The translations under genes and the position numbers were made by a program. A stretch of DNA of 64,000 nt from NCBI RefSeq assembly GCF_000230735.2, contig NC_019962.1, positions 1,302,001-1,366,000 on the forward strand, read 5' to 3'. Within the stretch, counting starts at the first letter, position 1. Each line of letters opens with the position of its first letter. Under the pieces are notes generated by a model. The model worked only from the letters and a program-made list of their open reading frames with translations. It was not told the DNA's origin and made no database searches. Shown piece after piece: positions 33,404 to 40,678 of this stretch. The DNA comes from Natrinema pellirubrum DSM 15624 (GTDB lineage Archaea > Halobacteriota > Halobacteria > Halobacteriales > Natrialbaceae).

Positions 33404-35259
33404 TGGAACTCGAACTCCTGTCGCTTGCGTACCCGCCGCTGTTGATCTTCGCGGCGGCACTGCTCGTCCTCGTCCTGCCCCGGATCGCCGGCTTCACCGT
33501 CGGCGCGCTCAGTCTGGCAGCCGTCCTCGCGATCTCGCTGATCGCGCCGGAAGGCCAACACCTGGCCGGGACCTTCCTCGGGTTCGAGGTCGTCCCTTAC
33601 TACATCGACGACTTCTCCCGAATGGTCGGGCTCGGGCTGGGCTTCCTCGGGGTCTGTAGCGTCATCTATGCCTACTCGAGCGAGGCCAGTAAGACGCTGG
33701 TCGCGTTCGCGCTCGTCTACGTGGCCTCGTCGGTCGGCGCGGCCTTCGCCGGCGACTGGCTCGTCTTGTTGTTCATGTGGGAACTGATGGCCGTGACCAG
33801 CACGCTCGTGGTCTGGCACTACGGCGGCGACGCGGTCCGGGCCGGCTTCCGGTATGCCCTCTTCCACGGCACCGGCGGCGTCCTCGTGATGTTGGCAGTC
33901 GCCGCCCACTACGTCCAGACGGGCACCTTCATCTACGACGGGACCGGGATCGCGGACGGAATCCCGGCCCTGCTCGCGGTACTCGGAATGGGCGTCAACG
34001 TCGCCTTCATCGGCGTTCACACGTGGCTGCCCGACACCTACCCGCGGCCCCATATCGCCGCCTCGGTGTTCCTCTCGGTCTACACGACCAAGACCAGCGC
34101 GTTCGTCCTCTACCGGGCGTTCCCGATCGGTGCCGAGAGCGACCTCGGTATCTACATCGCGTACATGGGTGGCCTGATGTCCGTCTACGGCGCGACCTTC
34201 GCGCTACTCCAACACGACATGCGGGCGCTGCTCTCCTATCACATCCAAGCCCAACTCGGCTACATCGTCGCCGGGATCGGCATGGGTGCCTGGATGATCG
34301 AGAGCGAAATCGCCGTCGCTGGCGCGATGAGTCACCTCTTCAATAATATCCTGTTCAAGAGCTTGCTGTTCATGGCCGTCGGCGTCGTCATCTATCGGAC
34401 CGGCGAGGAGGACCTGTACGAGCTGGGCGGGCTCTGGCGTGAGATGCCCCTGACCGCGATCGGGTTCGGCCTCGGCGCGCTCTCGATCACCGCGATTCCC
34501 GGCTTCAACGGGTACGTTAGCAAGGGGATGCTCTTCGACGCAGCCGATCCCCACTATTACGGAATCGAGGCCTCCGAGCCGCTGTACTGGCTGCTCTGGC
34601 TCGGTGCGATCGGCACGCTACTATCCTTTATCAAGCTCGGGTACTACGTCTTCTTCCACGGAGAGAGCGACGTCTCGGTTCCCGACGCCAAGCCCGGCCA
34701 GACCGTCGCGATGCTCGGCCTCGGCGCAGCCTGCGTCCTCTTCGGGGTCTGGTGGGAGGGGCTGGCCGACCTCGCGCCGACGCTGCACGCCCACGGCGGC
34801 GGTGAGTTCACGTTCGCCTATCCGAACGACGGCGAAGGCCACATGCATCCCTACAGCACGAGCCACCTCCAGACGGCGGGCGTTCTGACTGCCGTCGCCG
34901 CGATCACGTTCGTCGTCGTCCGCAAGCCCCTCTCGAAACTCGACCTCGGGGATCCGGCGATGATCGTCTACCCCATAACCTATCACGTCAGCCGATGGAC
35001 GATGCTCGCGGTGACCGAGATCTACGCTGCCGTCGACCGAGTCGTCGTCGGCGGCGTCAAGCGCTGCTACTGGATCGGAAACAATCCCGTCCTCGCGGTC
35101 AACGCGGCCGCACGGCGGCTCCCGCTGGTCGACGTCGAGGAACGGCAGCCGACGGACGGCGGCCGGCCGTCGACGATCCACCTCCGAACGAGCATCGGAA
35201 CGACCGTCCTCCTACTGACGCTCGTCCTGACGGTGGTCCTCTGGCTGCTCGTCGTCTGA
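33403..35259 (+). CDS. ND4/ND5-like proton-translocating subunit (3 of 3)
   Basis: The 618-residue protein has about 16 helices. LVLLFMWELMAVTSTLVVWH has the helix-5 glutamate, and FIGVHTWLPDTYPRPHIAAS and MRALLSYHIQAQLGYIVAGI match MrpD/NuoN-NuoM-like antiporters. The C-terminus is extended: a helix at about 485-505, an amphipathic stretch, then a last helix (TVLLLTLVLTVVLWLLVV). It closes the operon; the recombinase gene converges on it 19 bases downstream. With the other two large subunits it gives this antiporter three putative proton channels. Confidence 0.9.
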   Translation: MELELLSLAYPPLLIFAAALLVLVLPRIAGFTVGALSLAAVLAISLIAPEGQHLAGTFLGFEVVPYYIDDFSRMVGLGLGFLGVCSVIYAYSSEASKTLVAFALVYVASSVGAAFAGDWLVLLFMWELMAVTSTLVVWHYGGDAVRAGFRYALFHGTGGVLVMLAVAAHYVQTGTFIYDGTGIADGIPALLAVLGMGVNVAFIGVHTWLPDTYPRPHIAASVFLSVYTTKTSAFVLYRAFPIGAESDLGIYIAYMGGLMSVYGATFALLQHDMRALLSYHIQAQLGYIVAGIGMGAWMIESEIAVAGAMSHLFNNILFKSLLFMAVGVVIYRTGEEDLYELGGLWREMPLTAIGFGLGALSITAIPGFNGYVSKGMLFDAADPHYYGIEASEPLYWLLWLGAIGTLLSFIKLGYYVFFHGESDVSVPDAKPGQTVAMLGLGAACVLFGVWWEGLADLAPTLHAHGGGEFTFAYPNDGEGHMHPYSTSHLQTAGVLTAVAAITFVVVRKPLSKLDLGDPAMIVYPITYHVSRWTMLAVTEIYAAVDRVVVGGVKRCYWIGNNPVLAVNAAARRLPLVDVEERQPTDGGRPSTIHLRTSIGTTVLLLTLVLTVVLWLLVV

Positions 35260-35278
35260 TCGTTCGACGACCGCTTTC

Positions 35279-36403
35279 TCAGCCGGAATCGCTAGACTCC
35301 TCGCCCTCGACCGGCTCGGCATCGACGACCAGCGGCTCCTCCGGTGGGACGGCGATCGATTGCTCTAACACCGAGGCCCGTAGCGTCGGCTTCGAGGCCG
35401 TCGCCTCCTGTCGGTAGTCGTCGTCGATCCGGTCCCCGCGGACCCCGCGTGGCGTCAAGTAGTCGCCGTCGACCTCGAGCCCAGCCGCCTCACAGAGCCG
35501 GCGTAGAACCGACCGCGCCCCCTCGGTGGTGATCGCCGGCGGCGCGATCGCACGCTCGCGGGCGAGTTCCCGGGCCGTCGAGGTCTCGAGCAGCGACTCG
35601 ATCTCTGCTTCGTCGTGGCCACGCTCGGCGAGGACCGTCCGCACGCGGCGGGCGATCGACGGGGCGTGGCCGGTCGGAAACAGCGGCCAGTCGTTCGCGG
35701 GCGGGTCCAGTACGATCCGATACCGACGCAGCGGCGTCCGCGCTCGGGCCGGGAGCGGGACGTCCTCGAGGCGCTGGGACTTGCCCAACACGCGGATCGT
35801 CCCCGTGTAGAAGTCCACGTCGTCCCACGTCGCGCCAACACGGCGGTCGTCGTCGGGGACCCGGAACAGCTCCGAGCCCCGGACCGTCGAGTGGGCGAGG
35901 ACCGCCACCATCGCGTACTCGCGCAGGCGGGTTCGGCGCTCGCTCGTCGACCGGGTCCCCGACTCGAGCGCTCGCTCGCGGACGTGGCGCTCGAGTTCGC
36001 GACGCTGGTCGGCCGTCCACGAGTCGCTTGTGGGCCGGGCGTCGGCGGTCGGCAGCGCTGCCTCGGCCCGGTCGGTCGCGGCGGGATTGGTCTCGAGGAT
36101 GCCGCCACGAACGCACCACGAGAGGAACGCCCGAACCACGGCGTAGTAGGTGCCGGCGGTCGAGGCGGTGTACTGGCCCCGTTCCGTCCGGCGGCGAAGC
36201 TCCGCGGCGTAGGCGCGCATGTGATCGACTGCAAGGGCGTCGATCGATCGGATCCCGTGGTCGGTCTCGAGCCACTCGGCCCACCGCCGCAGGATCGACT
36301 CGGCGTTGGAGGCGTAAGCACCCGCGCCGGAGCCATCGGGATCGCCCACCGCCTTGCGCTGGATGTAGGTGTCGACCGCATCGGTGATCGCGACGCCGGT
36401 CAC
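35279..36403 (-). CDS. Tyrosine recombinase-like protein lacking catalytic residues
   Basis: The 374-residue protein has a SAM-like core-binding domain (about residues 1-105, TGVAITDAVDTYIQRKA onward) and a C-terminal catalytic-like domain with R175 in STVRGSELF and a lysine (K209) in LGKSQRLEDVPLP. The HxxR box is replaced by TPRGVR (317-322). The only later tyrosine, Y330, is just eight residues on, and nothing resembling the nucleophile region follows. It is probably inactive for cleavage but may still bind DNA. The GTG at 36403 overlaps the stop of a 35-codon upstream frame (36400-36507). The upstream arginine-rich extension to 36559 is not used. Confidence 0.8.
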   Translation of the reverse strand: MTGVAITDAVDTYIQRKAVGDPDGSGAGAYASNAESILRRWAEWLETDHGIRSIDALAVDHMRAYAAELRRRTERGQYTASTAGTYYAVVRAFLSWCVRGGILETNPAATDRAEAALPTADARPTSDSWTADQRRELERHVRERALESGTRSTSERRTRLREYAMVAVLAHSTVRGSELFRVPDDDRRVGATWDDVDFYTGTIRVLGKSQRLEDVPLPARARTPLRRYRIVLDPPANDWPLFPTGHAPSIARRVRTVLAERGHDEAEIESLLETSTARELARERAIAPPAITTEGARSVLRRLCEAAGLEVDGDYLTPRGVRGDRIDDDYRQEATASKPTLRASVLEQSIAVPPEEPLVVDAEPVEGEESSDSG

Positions 36404-36507
36404 GGCGCGATCACCCGCCCGACGCCCGCGTCTGTCGCCCCGGATCGCCGTCGCCCAGTCCGATCCTGCCGGTCGGCACGACTCTCGAGGGTGACGCCAG
36501 TGGTCAT

Positions 36508-36713
36508 CGGTTCGTGTGTTCCTGTTCCACGGCCCTAAATCTGTGTTTCGAATCCACACTGGTCGAAAAAACTGCGATCACACGCGAGCGAGGGCCGGCG
36601 ACGGAATCCGGCCCATCCGAAACCGTCGGGGACCTACCCGCTCGTTCTTGGCGGCCGGCTCGACATTCAGAACCGAGTATACCGGCTGACAATTTTTCGA
36701 TAGTCGATACTGA
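36508..36713. other. Intergenic region upstream of recombinase and remnant
   Basis: On the complement GATTTAGGG at 36535-36543 could be the promoter of the recombinase unit. The right end (36659-36713) is homologous to the promoter region of the 42924 gene. Nothing else is seen. Confidence 0.35.
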
Positions 36714-36814
36714 ATGACGCGGTCGATCACCGTACGAATGCGTCAGTCACTCCGAATCGTACGAATTGAGCGGCGGCGCGCCCGACGACGGCTCGGTCGA
36801 TCGTCGGCGTGGCG
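36659..36814 (+). repeat. Homologous segment 1a (pairs with 42869-43024)
   Basis: This segment aligns without gaps to 42869-43024 from the CTCGACAT to GGCGTGGCG. In the coding part about four of five bases agree by eye (19 differences in 101), and the promoter part also aligns. Confidence 0.85.
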
Positions 36815-36926
36815 CTCGTTTCGGCTGCCCATCGGTACCGACACGCCCGCCGCCCTCACTTGGGCCGAACAGCGCTACGAGTCCGTCAAACAGGTCGCAG
36901 AACCCGTTTCACTCCCCGACGTCTAG
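36714..36926 (+). pseudogene. Remnant: N-terminus of the 42924 gene joined to a shared tail
   Basis: A 70-residue reading frame begins MTRSITVRMRQSLRIVRIER, matching the first 34 residues of the membrane protein at 42924 (MTRPITARIRQPLRIARVER). It then jumps to TWAEQRYESVKQVAEPVSLP, a tail found again at 45178. The parts between, about 2 kb at the other locus, are missing. It is best read as a deletion-scarred copy, though the in-frame fusion could still be translated. It has no transmembrane segment. Confidence 0.65.
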
Positions 36927-36947
36927 CACCGTTCTGGTCTCGCGAGC
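36861..36947 (+). repeat. Homologous segment 2a (pairs with 45178-45270)
   Basis: The first 61 bases from TGGGCCGAAC differ from 45178 onward at about four positions. Similarity fades after the stop codon region near 36947. Both copies start abruptly at the same base. Confidence 0.85.
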
Positions 36948-37075
36948 GTTGCTACTGGTCGACACGGGCCCAGGACAGTATGGTCAGCACCGCGTCTCTC
37001 GAGCGGCGCTCGCTGCGGTGTAGCGACGCACTCGAGGTCTCGGTTCGCTCGGCGGTCGGACCGAAATCGAAGCAG

Positions 37076-37086
37076 AATATTTACAA
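37076..37086 (+). promoter_or_regulatory. TATA box of the ABC importer operon
   Basis: AATATTTACAA is the strongest TATA-like stretch before the importer genes. A start of transcription about 26 bases on would fall near 37110-37120. Confidence 0.5.
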
Positions 37087-37092
37087 GTATAG

Positions 37093-37106
37093 TTTCAGTA
37101 CTGAAA
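37093..37106. promoter_or_regulatory. Perfect palindrome, likely operator of the ABC importer
   Basis: TTTCAGTACTGAAA is a perfect 14-base palindrome placed between the TATA box and the predicted transcription start, the classical position of a repressor site. The regulator is unknown. Confidence 0.55.
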
Positions 37107-37119
37107 TTCAGGTTTCACA

Positions 37120-37275
37120 ATGGTTGGAAACGAAACATCGATGCGGAGTGATGGCCACGGTGGCCGTGACGTATCGACACCGGCGACGGCCCGGTCGTTC
37201 CGCGGCGGGAGGCGGTGTCGACGGCGTCGCCCGAACGACAACTCCCGAACCCGAGGTTCGGTGAGGGGACACTGA
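37120..37275 (+). CDS. Possible 51-residue leader peptide
   Basis: An ATG at 37120, close to the predicted transcription start, opens a 51-residue frame beginning MVGNETSMRSDGHGGRDVST. It ends exactly in TGATG over the importer binding-protein start. The arginine-rich second half is unlike haloarchaeal proteins. A coupling leader or chance are both possible. Confidence 0.25.
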   Translation: MVGNETSMRSDGHGGRDVSTPATARSFRGGRRCRRRRPNDNSRTRGSVRGH

Positions 37276-38819
37276 TGGACGAGTCACGTCGACGGGTACT
37301 CGCCGGCATCGCCGGTGGGGGACTCGCCTCTCTTGCCGGGTGTGCAACCGGCGACACGGCCGACGAGACCGCATTTACGATCGGGCTGGCGGCGGATCCG
37401 ACCGACACCAGTCGATACGACAACTGGGGCGGCATGGCTCCCTATTGGACACGCGTCATCGAGCCGCTGGTCTGGGGCACTGACGATATGCAACCGAAAC
37501 CGTGGCTCGCGACCGACTGGACCGCCACCGACGACACCACCTGGGAGTTCGAACTCCGCAAGGGCGTCCGCTTTCACAACGGTGCGGAACTGACTGCCGA
37601 CGACGTCGTCTACACCTTCGAGGAGAACATCCTCTCCGAGCGCGGCGACTTCGTCTACGGGTGGCTCCACCTCGAACCGGGCAGCGTCACGAAACGCGAC
37701 GAATACACCGTCGCGTTCGAGACGACGGACCCGTTCCCCGGCTTCCCCGGCACGATCGCCCACAACATGATCGACATCCAGCCGCCCGCAGCCGATCGGC
37801 AGGCGGGCGAGATCATCGGTACCGGACCGTTTACCCTCGAGGAAATCCGGCGCGGGCAGTACGTCCGCGTCGAACGGTTCGCGGACTACTGGGGCGGCAA
37901 ACCGGCCCCGACGGAACTCACGTTCCGGGCGGCCGAAGACGAGACGACGCGGACCGATCTCCTCGAGAGCGGCGAGGTCGATCTGATCTATATGCCGGCC
38001 AAAAGTCGCCTCTCATCGTTTCGCGATCGCGACGACGTTCGCGTCGAATCCCAGCAGTCCGCGGGGGCGGTTTCGGTCTGGCTCAACATCTATCGCGACC
38101 CGACCGACGACCTGGCCCTGCGGCGCGCGCTCAACTACGCGGTCTCCCAGACGGAACTCGTCGAGACGGTACTCGAGGGGGTCGGCGAGCCGGCCCGCGG
38201 CCCGATATCGACGGTCATCGACTGGGTCGACGAGGACGAACTGCCGACCTACGAACGCGATCGGGACACCGCGCGTGACCTCGTCGATCAGTCGGCCTAC
38301 GACGGCTCGGAACTGACCTGTCTCGTGGACACCGATATGGACGACGGGAGGACGATCGGACAAGTTCTCCAGTCGTCGTTCAAGGAAATCGGCGTCGATG
38401 TCAGTCTCGAAGTCCGCGAGCGCGCAGCAATAAACGACCTGACGGACCGCGGCGAGTTCCACCTTCTGGTCGGGAGTACGGGATCGAACAGCCCCGGCGC
38501 GGACTATCTCATGTGGGAGAACTTCCACACGATGGGTGTCGACAACAAGAACCGCTACGAGGCCGACGGGACCGGGCTGTACAACCTCGGCGGCAAGGTC
38601 GATGACCTCATCGAGACCGGCTATCAGGCGCGTGACCCGGCCGCGAAACGCGACGCCTACATCGAGGCACAGCGGAAAATCATGGCGGCGGCCGTCGTCG
38701 TCCCGCTGTTCTACCAGGAGTACGTCGTCGCCGCCGACGCCGCGCTCGACGGTCTCGAACTCCATCCGATCGAGAAGTTCGCCGAGTGGAGCGACCTGAC
38801 GCGAACGACCTCACGATGA
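37275..38819 (+). CDS. ABC transporter substrate-binding lipoprotein, family 5
   Basis: The 514-residue protein binds a peptide, nickel complex or similar solute outside the cell. It has a twin-arginine lipoprotein signal (SRRRVLAGIAGGG, lipobox LAGC, C23). The family-5 fold follows: PYWTRVIEPLVWGTDDMQPK, LRKGVRFHNGAELTADDVVY, IIGTGPFTLEEIRRGQYVRV and RRALNYAVSQTELVETVLEG. Similarity in tone to NikA and DppA does not settle the ligand. A GAGGGG site lies about nine bases before the ATG. Overlaps (ATGA, GTGA) and an eight-base gap link it to the permease and ATPase genes in one operon. Confidence 0.93.
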   Translation: MDESRRRVLAGIAGGGLASLAGCATGDTADETAFTIGLAADPTDTSRYDNWGGMAPYWTRVIEPLVWGTDDMQPKPWLATDWTATDDTTWEFELRKGVRFHNGAELTADDVVYTFEENILSERGDFVYGWLHLEPGSVTKRDEYTVAFETTDPFPGFPGTIAHNMIDIQPPAADRQAGEIIGTGPFTLEEIRRGQYVRVERFADYWGGKPAPTELTFRAAEDETTRTDLLESGEVDLIYMPAKSRLSSFRDRDDVRVESQQSAGAVSVWLNIYRDPTDDLALRRALNYAVSQTELVETVLEGVGEPARGPISTVIDWVDEDELPTYERDRDTARDLVDQSAYDGSELTCLVDTDMDDGRTIGQVLQSSFKEIGVDVSLEVRERAAINDLTDRGEFHLLVGSTGSNSPGADYLMWENFHTMGVDNKNRYEADGTGLYNLGGKVDDLIETGYQARDPAAKRDAYIEAQRKIMAAAVVVPLFYQEYVVAADAALDGLELHPIEKFAEWSDLTRTTSR

Positions 38820-39766
38820 CTACCTACGATTACCTCGCGTCCCGACTCACGACGTCGCTTGCCGTTACGGTCGGTGTCTCGCTTGTCACGTACGGGCTGA
38901 TATTTCTCACGCCCGGCGAGCCGGCCGAGATCATTCTCTCCCAGCAGCTCGGCCGCCAGCCCTCTGCGGCCGAAATCGAGGCGTTTCGGGCGGAAAACGG
39001 CCTGAACGAGCCGGTCCCGGTCCAGTACCTGAACTGGCTGCTGGACGTCTGCCGGGGCGATCTCGGCACGTCGTACTACAGCGACACGCCGGTCTCGACG
39101 CTGATCGTGGAGGCGCTACCGGTGACACTCGAGTTGGCCCTTGCCGCAATGGTCGTCGCGCTCGCGATTTCGATCCCCGCTGGCGTCGCCAGCGCCGTCC
39201 ACCAAGGCTCCTCGATCGACTATGCAAGCCAACTGGGCGCGCTACTCGGCGTTTCGATGCCGAACTTCTGGCTCGCGTACCTGCTGATCCTGCTGTTCCC
39301 GCTGACGCTCGGCGTCTTCCCGGTCGCCGGTGCCGGCAGCGTCGGCCACCTCGTGTTGCCAGCGATCACACTGGGTACCGGCATGGCTGCCGTCGTCACG
39401 CGACTCGTCCGAAGTTCCATGCTCGAGGTCCTCGACGAAGCGTACGTCGATACCGCCCGCTCGACGGGACTCCGTGAGCGGATCGTCGTCTACAAACACG
39501 CGCTGCGAAACGCGCTCGTCCCGGTCGTAACGGTTCTCGGCCTCCAGTTGGGGACATTGCTGAACGGCGCAGTCGTCGTCGAGATAATCTTCCAGCGGCC
39601 GGGGCTTGGTACGTTGCTCGTCGATGCGGTGTTCGAACGCAACTACCCGGTCGTACAGGGGGTCACCCTCGTTACCGCGGTCGTCTTCGTCGTAACGAAC
39701 CTGGTCGTCGATCTCACGTACCGCTATCTCGATCCCCGCGTCCGGCTCGGGGGTGAGACGGCGTGA
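38816..39766 (+). CDS. ABC transporter permease, DppB/NikB type
   Basis: The 316-residue protein has six transmembrane helices. It begins TTYDYLASRLTTSLAVTVGV, with the family segment GEPAEIILSQQLGRQPSAAE and GDLGTSYYSDTPVSTLI in the first loop. The EAA-like loop for ATPase contact is YVDTARSTGLRERIVVYKHA, followed by LRNALVPVVTVLGLQLGTLL. The start overlaps the binding-protein stop as ATGA. Confidence 0.95.
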   Translation: MTTYDYLASRLTTSLAVTVGVSLVTYGLIFLTPGEPAEIILSQQLGRQPSAAEIEAFRAENGLNEPVPVQYLNWLLDVCRGDLGTSYYSDTPVSTLIVEALPVTLELALAAMVVALAISIPAGVASAVHQGSSIDYASQLGALLGVSMPNFWLAYLLILLFPLTLGVFPVAGAGSVGHLVLPAITLGTGMAAVVTRLVRSSMLEVLDEAYVDTARSTGLRERIVVYKHALRNALVPVVTVLGLQLGTLLNGAVVVEIIFQRPGLGTLLVDAVFERNYPVVQGVTLVTAVVFVVTNLVVDLTYRYLDPRVRLGGETA

Positions 39767-40671
39767 TCGGCTGTTTCGAGGCCCTCGTGGCGGGCCTTCG
39801 ACGACGGTACCGTGCGGTTCGGACGTCCCGGGCGACCGCGGCGTTTTTCGCGAACCCGCTCAACGTTGTCGGGCTGGTGATCGTCGCCACCCTGACGATC
39901 GCCGCCGTGTTCGGTCCCGTCGTCGCACCCACCGACCCGTCGAGTCAGGAACTCGCGAATCGATTACAGCCACCGACACTGGCCCATCCGATGGGGACCG
40001 ATCAACTCGGACGGGACGTCTTCTCGCGACTCCTATACGGTGCCCGGCTCTCGCTCGGTATCGCCGTCGCCGTCACCGCGATAAGGCTCGTCCTCGGGAC
40101 GGCGATCGGCCTGCTCGCGGGCTATGCCGGCGGCCTGATCGACGAACTCCTGATGCGACTCGTCGACGTCCAACTCGCGTTCCCGGGGCTGGTACTCGCA
40201 CTCGTGGTCGCCGGCATTCTCGGCCCCAGCCTCCGAAACGTGATGCTCGCACTCGCGGTCGTCGGCTGGGCATCCTACGCCCGTCTCGTCCGCAGCAGTG
40301 TCCTCTCGACGAAAGAACGCGAGTTCGTCCAGGCGGCCCGGCTGATGGGCGTCTCCCGGCATCGCATCGCCATCCGCCATCTCCTCCCGAACACCATCGG
40401 CCCGATCATCGTTCTCGCGACAATGAACCTCGGAACGGTGATACTGGGAACGGCCGGTCTTTCGTTTATCGGCCTCGGCGCACAGCCACCGACGCCCGAA
40501 TGGGGAACGATGCTTTCGACCGGCCGCCACCACCTCCGGGGGGCGTGGTGGCTCGCGAACGCTCCGGGCGCGGCGATCATGCTCACCGTCCTTGGATTCA
40601 ACCTGCTCGGTGACGGGCTCCGTGACGTCCTCGATCCGAACCACGATACACCCCTCGAGAAACCGACGTGA
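39763..40671 (+). CDS. ABC transporter permease, DppC/NikC type
   Basis: The 302-residue protein has a cytoplasmic N-terminus and six helices. FGPVVAPTDPSSQELANRLQ and MGTDQLGRDVFSRLLYGARL are DppC markers. The ATPase-contact loop is FVQAARLMGVSRHRIAIRHL, then LPNTIGPIIVLATMNLGTVI. A GTG start overlaps the previous stop. Confidence 0.95.
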   Translation: MIGCFEALVAGLRRRYRAVRTSRATAAFFANPLNVVGLVIVATLTIAAVFGPVVAPTDPSSQELANRLQPPTLAHPMGTDQLGRDVFSRLLYGARLSLGIAVAVTAIRLVLGTAIGLLAGYAGGLIDELLMRLVDVQLAFPGLVLALVVAGILGPSLRNVMLALAVVGWASYARLVRSSVLSTKEREFVQAARLMGVSRHRIAIRHLLPNTIGPIIVLATMNLGTVILGTAGLSFIGLGAQPPTPEWGTMLSTGRHHLRGAWWLANAPGAAIMLTVLGFNLLGDGLRDVLDPNHDTPLEKPT

Positions 40672-40678
40672 TCACGAC

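Noticed and set aside
36508-37274. Search for tRNA or attachment site beside the recombinase
   Set aside because: No tRNA-like cloverleaf or matching direct repeat was found; the homologous segments there are gene remnants.
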